64,000 bases of DNA from Chloroflexota bacterium (GTDB taxonomy: Bacteria; Chloroflexota; UBA11872; VXOZ01): assembly GCA_958295775.1 (NCBI GenBank), contig CATQHC010000009.1:372001-436000 (forward strand). Direction: 5' to 3'. The notes beneath the pieces were generated by a model. The model did not search any database. It worked only from the letters and a program-made list of their open reading frames with translations, and was not told the origin of the DNA. Positions 26,831-35,473 of the stretch are shown here, piece after piece; position 1 is the first letter of the stretch; the number at the start of each line of letters is the position of its first letter. The position numbers and the translations under genes are program-made.

Positions 26831-27433
26831 TTAGGGCGCAGTCCGCTCGCTGGCCGGCGGCAGCTTGAACTGCGCCGGCACCGGCCCCACCTTTTCAAAC
26901 TCAGATGACGACGGCAAAATCTGATGCGCTATTGCCGCGCGAAAGCGCTCTACCTCGCGCGTCCGCGCTGCCGTATCTTCGACCATCACATTCCCATAAC
27001 CCTGGGCAACGATGCCGTACCAGTTGTCGTCTGTCCCGTACTCTGTGGCCAGCAGGTAGGTCTTGCCAACCTGCAAGAGTGAATCTCCCTCCAGGTCTAC
27101 GATAATGCTGTCACCATCTGCGCCACCGATCTGATCTACGATCACGGTTCCGGACAACTCGCCCTTGACGTTCTCCAACACTTCCACGGAAAACTGCGTC
27201 CGCGGAATGGATACATTTCCTGGCCCTGACGTCGGTATCCCTTCATTGCCCGCCACTGCCACCACCCGACCGACAAAGATATGGGTGGAAACGCCTACCA
27301 CCTTGCGGATGTCCTCGTGCTGGAACGACGGCGCGCCAGTCATCTGCCCGCCGGCCGCGCCACAACCCGCGACAGCGAGAACGCAGAGGAGTGTCCCCAA
27401 GAGCAGAAGTGTCCTTCGTATAGAGGCTTTCAT
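26831..27433 (-). CDS. Lipoprotein of unknown function
   Basis: A 200-residue protein with a lipobox LAVAGC at residues 19-24, so it is exported and lipid-anchored. The mature part resembles uncharacterised families in which a Val-rich beta domain (VGRVVAVAGN, FSVEVLENVKGELSG, VGKTYLLATEYG) may form an OB-like barrel. No catalytic motif is visible. The start follows AGGGAG. The matrixin-like protease gene lies just upstream in the same direction with a 77-base gap; the two may be a secreted pair. Confidence 0.7.
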   Translation of the reverse strand: MKASIRRTLLLLGTLLCVLAVAGCGAAGGQMTGAPSFQHEDIRKVVGVSTHIFVGRVVAVAGNEGIPTSGPGNVSIPRTQFSVEVLENVKGELSGTVIVDQIGGADGDSIIVDLEGDSLLQVGKTYLLATEYGTDDNWYGIVAQGYGNVMVEDTAARTREVERFRAAIAHQILPSSSEFEKVGPVPAQFKLPPASERTAP

Positions 27434-27510
27434 TGCGTCTACTCCCTTTCACGCTAAACGTAGTACCTGTTGCGGCGCGCTACGCCGCATTCTCCCCAAA
27501 AACAGCCTTT

Positions 27511-28044
27511 CTATGGCCACAGCGCGTGATAGTCTTCAAGGTCATGCGCCTGTGGCGTGGTGTGGCCTGTTGACGAGGGATACTCATACATTATCTGGTC
27601 ATCATTCGGATTATGCGCCAGCCCCAGGGCATGGCCCTGCTCGTGCACCGCCACGGCCCGCTTCTGCGCCGCCGTCTTGCTGTTCAGCTTGCACGTATTC
27701 AAGTATACCTTGTCTATGCCAAACCGATGGTATTGATAGTACGCAAGGTAGGCCTTCTTCCTACAGTCACTGTAGTCACGCCATTCGAGGTCTACGATGT
27801 GCCCGGCGGCTTGGGGCAGAATCGCCACCTTGCCCTCCGCGTGCCACTGGTCAATCGCCCATTGACGCGCATCGTCGTACTGGGTATAGTCCAGCCAGCG
27901 GATCTCGCGTCCGTCGGCCCCATCGTCCACGGCGCTATAGCCCAGAAAATAGTGGGCGAACAGTGACGTGGCGAGGAAGAACATGCCCACCGCTACGAGC
28001 GCAGCACCTGCTCCCGTTCGTCCTAGAAGCTGTCGGCTAAACAT
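27511..28044 (-). CDS. Membrane-anchored matrixin-like zinc metalloprotease
   Basis: A 177-residue protein with an N-terminal hydrophobic segment (about residues 12-33) that serves as signal anchor. The catalytic zinc motif HEQGHALGLAHN (HExxHxxGxxH) places it in the metzincin group, closest to matrixin-like short bacterial members. The typical metzincin Met-turn may be QIMYEYP. Two cysteines (YSDCRKK and LNTCKL) lie before it and could form a disulfide. The start follows AAGGAGGAG, a strong site. It is likely to work on the outer face of the cell envelope. Confidence 0.8.
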   Translation of the reverse strand: MFSRQLLGRTGAGAALVAVGMFFLATSLFAHYFLGYSAVDDGADGREIRWLDYTQYDDARQWAIDQWHAEGKVAILPQAAGHIVDLEWRDYSDCRKKAYLAYYQYHRFGIDKVYLNTCKLNSKTAAQKRAVAVHEQGHALGLAHNPNDDQIMYEYPSSTGHTTPQAHDLEDYHALWP

Positions 28045-28323
28045 TGTACTCCTCCTTCATGCATGCACACTCGTCGTACTGCACGCCGCCATCAGCCAGC
28101 ACATGCGGCCGGCGCGGCGGCAAGAGCAAGTGAGGCCAGCGTCATCACGACTGTCAGCATGGCGCGCTGGCCTCGCCGAAACCGTTCCATCTCGCCTCTC
28201 CTTTCGCTGCCAAGAGTACGTTCTCCCACCTTAATTCCAGTGCCCTACTGCGTCTGCGATTTGTCAATAGCTTTTTCTAAGAATAAGGTAAGAATTGCTA
28301 GGTTGTGTTGACTCTCAACACAG

Positions 28324-28436
28324 ATACTCCCGCGAATGCGGGAATCCATCCCCTCCGCACTAACGCGCGCTGTCTCAAGCGGGGGACAAGCCCCCGCGCT
28401 ACGCTTTAGATTCCTCGCTGCGCTCGGAATGACATG
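28324..28436. repeat. Cluster of three palindromic repeats
   Basis: In order: a type A element (ACTCCCGCGAATGCGGGAATCC, 28324-28347), an inverted type B element (AGCGGGGGACAAGCCCCCGCGCTA, 28378-28401), and TTCCTCGCTGCGCTCGGAATGACATG (28411-28436), a third family whose relative is at 5635. The 500-base gap between the protease gene and nfo holds these and the nfo promoter; I see no gene. Confidence 0.65.
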
Positions 28437-28511
28437 AAATGTCAACACTGCCTAGGCGGGGAGTAGGAGGCGCGCGGCACGCTTGGCAGCACGCGCACCG
28501 GCCACTCGCTT

Positions 28512-28520
28512 TGGTATAAT
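28512..28520 (+). promoter_or_regulatory. Extended -10 promoter of nfo
   Basis: TGGTATAAT is a TGnTATAAT extended -10 element 60 bases before the nfo start; no good -35 is seen at 17 bases, which extended -10 promoters tolerate. Confidence 0.5.
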
Positions 28521-28580
28521 GTTCGCAGCCCGTTTCCTGACCGCTCCCCCCTCCAATAACGCTCACGAAGGGATATACTA

Positions 28581-29417
28581 ATGAAACTTGGCGCCCACGT
28601 GCGCACCACCGGCGGCATCGCCACCTCCTTTGCCCGGGCCGCAGACCTCGGGTGCGAATGCATGCAGATTTTCAGTTCAAATCCGCGCGGCTGGCAGCGC
28701 GCACTGCCCAAGGACGAGAACATCACCGCCTTTACTGCTGCCCAAGTGGAATCGCCGCTGCCTGTCTTTTGCCATACCCAGTATCTCATCAACACCGGCT
28801 CGCCCAAGCCGGAAAACTACGAAAAGTCGGTGATGACGCTGACGTTCCAACTGCAAACGGGCGACTTGCTCAACGCCGCCGGTGTCGTCACGCACGTCGG
28901 CAGTCATATGGGCGCGGGTCTCGAATCGGCGTTGCCTCGAATCGCGGCCGCGATTGGCGAGGCGCTTGCCGCCTCCGACACGGTACCGCTCCTGCTGGAA
29001 AACAGCGCCGGCTCCGGCGGCAACATTGGCTCGAGCTTTGCGGACTTGGGCACCATTCTCCGCGCCTGCGACAACCACGAGCGCATCAAGCTCTGCGTGG
29101 ATACGGCCCACGCCTTCGCTTCCGGCTACCATGTGGAGACGGCAGAGGGGTTCGACGCCATGCTGGCGGAGATCGACGAGCATTTTGGTCTCGACCGGCT
29201 TGCCGCCTTTCATCTCAATGACTCGAAAGTGCCGTTCAACTCCCAAAAGGACCGTCACGAGAATATCGGCGAAGGCTACATCGGGCTGGAAGCATTCCGT
29301 TACATCGTGAATCATGCGGCGCTTGCGGACACATGCGCCGTGCTGGAAGTGCCCGGTTTCGACGACAAGGGGCCCGACCAAGCCAACATGGACATTGTGC
29401 GAGGTCTGCAAGCATGA
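28581..29417 (+). CDS. nfo: Deoxyribonuclease IV (AP endonuclease)
   Basis: A 278-residue endonuclease IV that cuts DNA 5' of abasic sites in base-excision repair, using three zinc ions. The ligand-bearing strands are recognisable: CHTQYLINTGSP, THVGSHMGAG, LLLENSAGSGG, CVDTAHAFASGY, FHLNDSKVPFNSQKDRHENIGEG, and LEVPGFD. The length is normal. The start follows AAGGGATATACTA. The stop overlaps the start of the phosphatase gene by four bases (ATGA), which implies translational coupling. Confidence 0.95.
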   Translation: MKLGAHVRTTGGIATSFARAADLGCECMQIFSSNPRGWQRALPKDENITAFTAAQVESPLPVFCHTQYLINTGSPKPENYEKSVMTLTFQLQTGDLLNAAGVVTHVGSHMGAGLESALPRIAAAIGEALAASDTVPLLLENSAGSGGNIGSSFADLGTILRACDNHERIKLCVDTAHAFASGYHVETAEGFDAMLAEIDEHFGLDRLAAFHLNDSKVPFNSQKDRHENIGEGYIGLEAFRYIVNHAALADTCAVLEVPGFDDKGPDQANMDIVRGLQA

Positions 29418-30232
29418 GCCCGGAACGCGACTTTCGGCTCATTGCCATCGATCTGGACGGCACGCTCATCGACCATGGTCTCACGATTGCGCCCCGCGTG
29501 AAGGAGGCCATCGCGGCCGCCCAAGCGCAGGGTGTCACCGTTACGCTCGCGAGCGGCCGGATGTTCGCCGCAATGGTCCCGTTTGCGCAAGAACTCAACA
29601 TTGCGGCGCCGCTCATCTGCTACCAAGGCGGTTTGGTGCGCCATGCGGTATCGCGTGAGACCATCTTTCATTTGGCGGTGCCGACAGACATGGCACAGGA
29701 GGTCGTCACCTTGGCGCGGACGCGCGGCATTCAGGTAAATGCCTTCGCGGATGACCGCCTGCACGTGGAAACTATGACCGCTGAAGCCGAAGCGTATATG
29801 CGGCTGGCGCGGGTGGAGGCCACGGTCGTGAATGACCTGGTAGTCTTCTTACAGGACAACCCTTCGACGAAGCTTGTGCTGGTCAACCTGGACGAGAATA
29901 AGACGAACCGCCTTGTCGAAGAATTAACCGCCCATTTCGGTAATCGACTAGGCATTACGAAGTCCCACCCTTACTACACGGAGGCGATCCATCCGGAAGT
30001 CTCCAAAGGACGCGCGCTCACACAGCTCGCGCGCGTCCTCGATGTCTCTCTCGATCAGGTAGTGGGCATCGGCGACAATCTTAACGACCTGAGTCTTGTC
30101 GAGACGGCCGGTTTTGGGGTAGCCATGGGGAACGGCGACCCGCGTGTAAAGGCGGCCGCGGACTTTGTAACAAGCAGCTTCGAAGAGGACGGCGTCGCCG
30201 TGGCGATTGAGCAGCACGTGCTGCATGCGTGA
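29414..30232 (+). CDS. Cof-type HAD-superfamily phosphatase
   Basis: A 272-residue HAD phosphatase of the Cof (IIB) subfamily. Motif I is AIDLDGTLID, the loop with SGRM follows, and motif IV is VGIGDNLNDLSLVETAG. Family members hydrolyse sugar phosphates, flavin mononucleotide or pyridoxal phosphate. The ATG overlaps the nfo stop. The threonylcarbamoyl-AMP synthase gene comes 134 bases downstream on the same strand. Confidence 0.88.
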   Translation: MSPERDFRLIAIDLDGTLIDHGLTIAPRVKEAIAAAQAQGVTVTLASGRMFAAMVPFAQELNIAAPLICYQGGLVRHAVSRETIFHLAVPTDMAQEVVTLARTRGIQVNAFADDRLHVETMTAEAEAYMRLARVEATVVNDLVVFLQDNPSTKLVLVNLDENKTNRLVEELTAHFGNRLGITKSHPYYTEAIHPEVSKGRALTQLARVLDVSLDQVVGIGDNLNDLSLVETAGFGVAMGNGDPRVKAAADFVTSSFEEDGVAVAIEQHVLHA

Positions 30233-30366
30233 GCGTACGATTGTGCGGCATTCGCGCACGTTCAGGACCTAGAGACTCCGTTGCCCTTGTCAATTGCCTC
30301 AGTTCCTTCGCCCACTCCGGACAGCGTCCATGCTTGACTGTCTATAACGAACCTAACTTTGAGAAA

Positions 30367-30996
30367 ATGAACGAAAGAATCCTATCTGCGTCCGATCCCG
30401 CCGCCGTCACGCGGGCCGCGGCAGCGCTCCGCGCCGGCGGCATTGTCGCCTATCCTACCGATACGGTGTATGGGCTGGGCGCCAATGTCTTTCTGCCGCA
30501 CGCACTTGAGAAGGTAATGGAGGCAAAGCGGCGGCCGGAAGAGAAGTCCCTGCCGGTCTTGATTGCCGCGCTTGACCAATTGCAGGAGCTCGTGACGCGA
30601 ATTCCCGCGGATGCAGAACGCCTCATGGCAGCATTTTGGCCGGGAGCGCTCACCATCGTCTTGCCAAAACAACCGGGCCTCTCGCCGCTCCTAGGGGAAA
30701 CAACGCTGGCAGTGCGCCAGCCGAATAACCCGGCAATCATCGCTTTGCTGGCTGCGGCAGGCAGTCCGCTCACGGGCACGAGCGCCAACCGCAGCGGTTG
30801 GTCTGCGGCCACCACCGCGCAGGAGGCTTGGGCGCAACTGGGGGACTCAGTAGACTACATTCTGGATGGGGGAGCCGCGCCCGGCGCCACGCCTTCCACC
30901 GTCATCGACTGCACGGTGCGGCCTCGGCGAATTCTCCGCGAGGGCGCGCTCACGCAGAACGCGCTAGCTGCTGTTCTAGAAGACCTTGCGCTTTAG
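30367..30996 (+). CDS. L-threonylcarbamoyladenylate synthase (Sua5/YrdC family)
   Basis: A 209-residue protein that makes threonylcarbamoyl-AMP from threonine, bicarbonate and ATP for the t6A modification of tRNAs that read ANN codons. The family signature is GIVAYPTDTVYGLGAN, with FWPGALTIVLPKQ, LAVRQPNNPA and TGTSANRSGW downstream. The length fits the short YrdC-domain form. ATG 30367 has no strong site upstream. Its 3' end overlaps the convergent Nudix gene by 47 bases. Confidence 0.93.
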   Translation: MNERILSASDPAAVTRAAAALRAGGIVAYPTDTVYGLGANVFLPHALEKVMEAKRRPEEKSLPVLIAALDQLQELVTRIPADAERLMAAFWPGALTIVLPKQPGLSPLLGETTLAVRQPNNPAIIALLAAAGSPLTGTSANRSGWSAATTAQEAWAQLGDSVDYILDGGAAPGATPSTVIDCTVRPRRILREGALTQNALAAVLEDLAL

Positions 30997-31456
30997 CCCA
31001 CAAACCGGCTTCATTCGCAAAGGTCAACGTGCGTTTCACCTCGCCTTTCGGCACCCAGAGCACTGCGCGCACTTCAGGACTCTCGTCGTTGGTCGTGCCG
31101 CCGACATATTCCATCAGGTAGAAGAGCGCGGTCTTTGCAACCTGTCGACCGCGCGCGCGAAAGACATAGCGAATGGCGCCGACACGCTCTAGGATTCTTG
31201 CATCTACGCCGGTCTCTTCCTTGACCTCTCGCAGCGCGGCGTCGCTTGACGTCTCACCGTGCTCCAAATGGCCCTTAGGGAATATCCAGCCGTCATGGGC
31301 GCTGCTCTGCGTGACAAGTATCGTCACCTGGCCGTTTTCTCGTCGGAAAACGATGCCGCCGGCAGAGTGCTCTTTCTGCGTGTGGCGGGTACGCTTCCGA
31401 TTGGGGTTGGGTGGATTACTCGCGCGGGGACGCTGCTTTTTATGTTTGCGATTCAT
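30950..31456 (-). CDS. Nudix hydrolase
   Basis: A protein of about 168 residues with a complete Nudix box, GHLEHGETSSDAALREVKEETGV, that binds magnesium and cleaves nucleoside diphosphates linked to other groups. A very basic N-terminal tail (RKHKKQRPRASNPPNPNRKRTRH) precedes the domain. Whether the start is ATG 31456 or an earlier GTG at 31480 is not decided by a Shine-Dalgarno site. It is divergent from proA and convergent with the threonylcarbamoyladenylate synthase. Confidence 0.85.
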   Translation of the reverse strand: MNRKHKKQRPRASNPPNPNRKRTRHTQKEHSAGGIVFRRENGQVTILVTQSSAHDGWIFPKGHLEHGETSSDAALREVKEETGVDARILERVGAIRYVFRARGRQVAKTALFYLMEYVGGTTNDESPEVRAVLWVPKGEVKRTLTFANEAGLWAKAQGLLEQQLARSA

Positions 31457-31592
31457 AACTTTTGCAGAGAACCGCTCCACGTAACTATACTGAAACTATA
31501 TGCTCAGTGCGCTGAGCGACTCACAACACGAATATTCGTGAAATGTGGAACAAGCATACCACGATTCAAACGCAGTTAGTGGAGAACTTACG

Positions 31593-32864
31593 ATGAGTGT
31601 CACTATCGACGTGTTGGCAGAAAAGCTAATGCACGCGCGCCAGGCATCCCGCCTCGTGGCGCAGCTTTCGAAAAAAGCCAAGGATTCAGTGCTCGCGGCC
31701 GTTGCCGATGCTCTTGAGACGGAAGCCGAGTATCTCATTGCGGAGAACCGTAAAGACGTTGCCAACGCGACCCAGGCGGGGATCGATGCGGCAACAATCG
31801 ATCGTCTCACGCTTTCAGCGATAGTGCTGGCAGGCATTGCCGGTGACGTGCGCAAGGTGGCTTCCCTGGAAGACCCGGTGGGTGAGGTGACTGAAATGCG
31901 CACAGTCGAGAGTGGGATTACGGTGGGGCGGATTCAAGTGCCCTTCGGCGTGGTTGGCGCCATTTATGAATCGCGTCCCAACGTCACGGTGGACATTGCC
32001 TGCCTGTGCTTCAAGTCCGGCAATGCCGTCGTGCTGCGCGGAGGATCGGAGGCGATATATTCCAATATTGCCCTGGCGCGGGTAATTCATGACGCCGGTG
32101 TATCCGCCGGCGCGCCGGAACATTGGGTGCAACTCATCGAAGACACCGACCGCGCCCTCGTGCACCGGTTGCTCCAGGCAAAGGGAGAGATCGACCTGGT
32201 GATTCCGCGCGGCGGGGCCGGTCTTATCAACTTTGTCGTTGAGAACGCAACCGTGCCCGTCATCGAGACCGGCGCGGGCGTCTGCCATACGTACGTGGAT
32301 GCGGATGCTGACTTGGAGAAAGCGCACCGCATCGTTGTGAACGCCAAGACACGTCGGCATACGATATGCAACGCGCTGGATACGCTGCTCGTGCATGAAG
32401 CCGTTGCGTCCCGGTTTCTCCCGGCGGTTTTTCCCGATCTTGCCGCTGCCGGTGTGGAGATTCACGGCTGCCCCCGCACTCAAGACATCCTGGGAGAATC
32501 GCCCCGCGTGCTACCGGCAATCGATGACGACTGGGGCCAGGAATTTCTGTCGCTCACGCTGGCGGTGAAAGTGATCGCTGACTTCGACACCGCCATGGAG
32601 CATCTGCACACCTACACGTCCGGTCATTCTGAAGCGATCGTGACGCAGGACTATTCCGTGGGTCAGCGCTTCATGCGTGAAGTGGATGCCGCCGCCGTCT
32701 ATTGGAACGCCTCAACCCAGTTCACCGACGGGGCGCAGTTTGGTCTTGGCGCCGAGGTGGGCATCAGCACGCAAAAGCTCCATGCCCGCGGTCCTATGGC
32801 CCTGCAAGAAATGACCACGTACAAGTGGATTGTCTACGGCGACGGCGCCATCCGGCCCCTCTAG
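31593..32864 (+). CDS. proA: Glutamate-5-semialdehyde dehydrogenase
   Basis: A 423-residue NADPH-dependent reductase of the proline pathway, converting gamma-glutamyl phosphate to the semialdehyde. The signatures are VPFGVVGAIYESRPNVT, VVLRGGSEA, LVIPRGGAGLI, and the catalytic Cys259 within RRHTICNALDTLL, and near the end WNASTQFTDGAQFGLGAEVGIS. The start at 31593 follows GTGGAGAACTTACG. No proB lies next to it in this window. Proline can serve as an osmolyte, which would fit the betaine importer in the region, but the link is inference. Confidence 0.95.
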   Translation: MSVTIDVLAEKLMHARQASRLVAQLSKKAKDSVLAAVADALETEAEYLIAENRKDVANATQAGIDAATIDRLTLSAIVLAGIAGDVRKVASLEDPVGEVTEMRTVESGITVGRIQVPFGVVGAIYESRPNVTVDIACLCFKSGNAVVLRGGSEAIYSNIALARVIHDAGVSAGAPEHWVQLIEDTDRALVHRLLQAKGEIDLVIPRGGAGLINFVVENATVPVIETGAGVCHTYVDADADLEKAHRIVVNAKTRRHTICNALDTLLVHEAVASRFLPAVFPDLAAAGVEIHGCPRTQDILGESPRVLPAIDDDWGQEFLSLTLAVKVIADFDTAMEHLHTYTSGHSEAIVTQDYSVGQRFMREVDAAAVYWNASTQFTDGAQFGLGAEVGISTQKLHARGPMALQEMTTYKWIVYGDGAIRPL

Positions 32865-32890
32865 CAGCCCTTTGGCCCGTCGCATCTCTT

Positions 32891-33301
32891 CTAGTTCTTC
32901 GGCACAGGCGTCTGCACCACCGTGGGACCGGCGGGTGTCGGCGTTGGCTCCTGGCCCGGCGGCGGCGGAATGATCAGTTCTTGGCCGACAGAAAGTGGGT
33001 ACGGGTCCTGCAGATTGTTTGCTTTCGCGATGTCTTGCCACGTTACGCCGGGATACTTGTCGGCGATTGTGCTAAGGAAGTCTCCAGACTGAACCACATA
33101 CGTAGATTCTGAAGCAGGCGGCGCCTTCGGCTCTGCCACCGCCGTAGGACTTGGCCGGATAATTGTGATCGTCGGCGACGGCGTGGGGGACACGCCGTCT
33201 TGCTCGTCATCCCCCAAGAAGGGAATGCACCCTCCTAGGAGCACGGCCATGGATACTCCCAGTAGCACTGAGTAAATGGCAACAATTCGTCCACGCTTCA
33301 T
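32891..33301 (-). CDS. LysM-domain lipoprotein
   Basis: A 136-residue lipoprotein with lipobox LLGGC, followed by a Pro/Thr-rich linker and one LysM domain (about residues 68-112: YVVQSGDFLSTIADKYPG, WQDIAKANNLQDPYPLSVGQELIIP). LysM binds peptidoglycan or chitin-like glycans. The end is Pro/Thr-rich again. It is likely a cell-surface peptidoglycan-associated protein. The start follows GGAGAAGAACAGC. Confidence 0.8.
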   Translation of the reverse strand: MKRGRIVAIYSVLLGVSMAVLLGGCIPFLGDDEQDGVSPTPSPTITIIRPSPTAVAEPKAPPASESTYVVQSGDFLSTIADKYPGVTWQDIAKANNLQDPYPLSVGQELIIPPPPGQEPTPTPAGPTVVQTPVPKN

Positions 33302-33734
33302 GCTGTTCTTCTCCGCGGTGAAGCAGCGCCACACGCCGCACAACTACAGCCTCTGCCAATAAAGACTCCGTGGTCTGCCAGACGCACTTTGTGGCTGCGC
33401 TACCACACGCTTCGCGGGTTGGAATACTTGAACGCTAGCCCCACCAATCGCTGAAGCTCGGAGATGAGCCCAGCAGGCGAGCCAGGATGCGCTCAAACAC
33501 AGCTTGCGCCACTCGCATCGCCCCGCTCTTGCCAACCAGCGCCAGCAGAAGTCCACTGCCTTGATCGGCGTCGCCCGCTCACAAGCGCTCACAGTTAATG
33601 TAGTACACCTGTGCGGGCCATGACAAGCTCACAAGGTTGGAGCGGCCAGGCGCGGCTGGACCGGCAGATTCAGTGGCGGCGAGTAGCGCTCAGGGCACGC
33701 GGCGCACACCACTCTTTGAGAGCCCTTGATATGT
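33302..33734. other. Non-coding gap
   Basis: About 430 bases between the LysM lipoprotein and the histidine phosphatase gene. Short open frames here have neither a good ribosome site nor a family match that I recognise. I see no repeat, RNA gene or promoter of note. Confidence 0.5.
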
Positions 33735-34469
33735 CTATGATCCCGTCAGCATGTCGTCCGGCAGGTGCTCTACACGGTTTTGGTAGCGCAGGGCAGTCTC
33801 ATTTTCTCCCAGAGTCAGACTCGTAATGCCCGTATGGGCATGATTGAAATAGAGTCTCTCTTGGTCTTCGCTGCCCAACAAGGCATGCAACAAGAAACTG
33901 GCCGCTGTCCCGTGTGTCACAACTGCAATGTGCTCATCCGAATTCACTGCCATTGCTCGCAGGGTCTGCGCCACACGCCCAAGGCGGGCAAGATACTGGT
34001 CTCCTTCAGGCGGAGGATTCCACCAGCCGGCATCCGGAAAGTCCCCAGGTATGACGTACTCGGGAAAATACTTTTCCACCTCTGCGCGGGTAAGCCCCGG
34101 AAAGTTGCGCGCGCCCCGCCCGTCACCTTCGTCATGCTTTACACCGTTCACTTCGTGCAAGTCCAGCCATATTTTGGGGCGCAGACCGAGTGCGGTTGCT
34201 ATGGGCTGCGCCGTCTGCAACGCGCGCCGCATAGGGCTGCTAAAAAGGCGCGTAATCGCAAAGCCTGAGCGATCGTTGGGCACTGGCTCGGCTTGGTCGT
34301 CCGGCACTGCTCTCCTCTGCAAGCGCTCGCCAAGCAGCGCAGCCTGTTTGCGGCCCAATTCGGTGAGCGCGGGGTCAGGCAAGTAACTCCGTTCCGCCGG
34401 CGGCACACTGTCCAAGGATGTACCCCGGCGATACGTCACGTGGCCGTGGCGGATGATATAAAGTCTCAC
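33735..34469 (-). CDS. Histidine phosphatase family protein
   Basis: A 244-residue phosphatase or mutase of the phosphoglycerate-mutase-like superfamily. The catalytic His is in IIRHGHVTY, with SSPMRRALQTAQPIA and the second histidine in VTHGTAASFLLHALL. The acid residue is in the LDLHEVNGVKHDEGDGRG stretch. The substrate is unknown. The dcd gene lies upstream on the same strand, with a 155-base gap. Confidence 0.85.
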   Translation of the reverse strand: MRLYIIRHGHVTYRRGTSLDSVPPAERSYLPDPALTELGRKQAALLGERLQRRAVPDDQAEPVPNDRSGFAITRLFSSPMRRALQTAQPIATALGLRPKIWLDLHEVNGVKHDEGDGRGARNFPGLTRAEVEKYFPEYVIPGDFPDAGWWNPPPEGDQYLARLGRVAQTLRAMAVNSDEHIAVVTHGTAASFLLHALLGSEDQERLYFNHAHTGITSLTLGENETALRYQNRVEHLPDDMLTGS

Positions 34470-34624
34470 AATTGTTTCAATCCTTGTCTACGCGACCGTG
34501 GCGTTTTTCCCCGTCGGCCTCGTGTCTCGTCTTTGCGAAATCTCGAACGCGAGGACTCGAATGCACCTCTAGAGGTTTCTCCCCTAGGCCGGCGCCTGAT
34601 TGTAAACGCTCTGCGCGCGCCGCA

Positions 34625-35206
34625 TCATCGGTCGTCACGCCGTCCGAAGTCCTCATGCACCTTGCTCTCGGTGGGTTTGTCCTGGTCTTGGTACTTGCTG
34701 CCCAGGCCGGGAAAACCGTAAGGCCGCTCAACCGGTGTCGTCAGCGTGAGAAAAGAGATCTGCCCGATGAACATGCCCGGATAGAGCGGGATGGGCAGCT
34801 TGGCGACATTGGAGAGCTCCAGGGTGATCGTGCCGGAGAAACCGGGATCGATGTAGCCCGCCGTCGAGTGGATGATGAGACCGAGACGCCCCAGCGAACT
34901 TTTGCCCTCCAACCGGCCCACCAGATCATCCGGCAACCCTACGCGCTCCAGCGTTGTGCCGAGCGCGAACTCCCCCGGATGGAGCACAAACGGTTCGTTT
35001 TCCTCTACCGCTATGCTCTGCGTCAGATCAGGCTGGGGTTCACGCACGTCAATATGTGTATAGCGACTGTGCTGGAAGATGCGAAAGTGCCTGCCCAGCC
35101 GCACGTCAACGCTGGACGGCTGCACATGCGCTTCAAAAAACGGCTCAATGCGCAAGCGGCCGGCGGCTATCAACTTGGAAATTGTGCGGTCGCTGAGTAC
35201 TGACAT
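34625..35206 (-). CDS. dcd: dCTP deaminase
   Basis: A 193-residue trimeric enzyme that deaminates dCTP to dUTP (or, in bifunctional types, to dUMP). Signatures are LSDRTISKLIAAGRLRI, QPSSVDVRLG, HPGEFALGTTLERVGLPDDLVGRLEGKSSLGRLGL, HSTAGYIDPGFSGTITLELSN and the C-terminal YGFPGLGSKYQDQ. The catalytic Glu is in the TAGYIDPGFSGTITLE part. The start is at ATG 35206. Together with nrdJ it covers steps of deoxynucleotide supply. Confidence 0.93.
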   Translation of the reverse strand: MSVLSDRTISKLIAAGRLRIEPFFEAHVQPSSVDVRLGRHFRIFQHSRYTHIDVREPQPDLTQSIAVEENEPFVLHPGEFALGTTLERVGLPDDLVGRLEGKSSLGRLGLIIHSTAGYIDPGFSGTITLELSNVAKLPIPLYPGMFIGQISFLTLTTPVERPYGFPGLGSKYQDQDKPTESKVHEDFGRRDDR

Positions 35207-35306
35207 AGCTAGGTCTCTGTAACAGTCGGCACGAGATCTCTCCGGCTCCCCTGCAAGTATAGAGGAGTAGGCTTCTGTGTGCGAAAGCTCGCCTCAGGCG
35301 CCTCGG

Positions 35307-35326
35307 GTATGCGCCGCGGCGCATAC
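35307..35326. promoter_or_regulatory. Perfect 20-base palindrome
   Basis: GTATGCGCCG followed directly by its inverse CGGCGCATAC, with no spacer. It lies between the divergent dcd and aminotransferase genes, 100 and 148 bases from their starts. It could be a regulator site or a cruciform; no known box is matched. Confidence 0.45.
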
Positions 35327-35473
35327 AAAGACAATGAGGTTCAGCCCGTCTTGCAGGTAGCTTGACCTCACCAACATGCTAACGGCTGCTTGTTCGTGCT
35401 ATCCTACCGTGTAAGAACCTTCCCCAATACCCATTAGCTATACGTATTGAGTGACAGGAAAGGAAACGGTGGC

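Noticed and set aside
33344-33592. An 82-codon minus-strand open frame
   Set aside because: No ribosome site, no family match and odd composition; considered noise.
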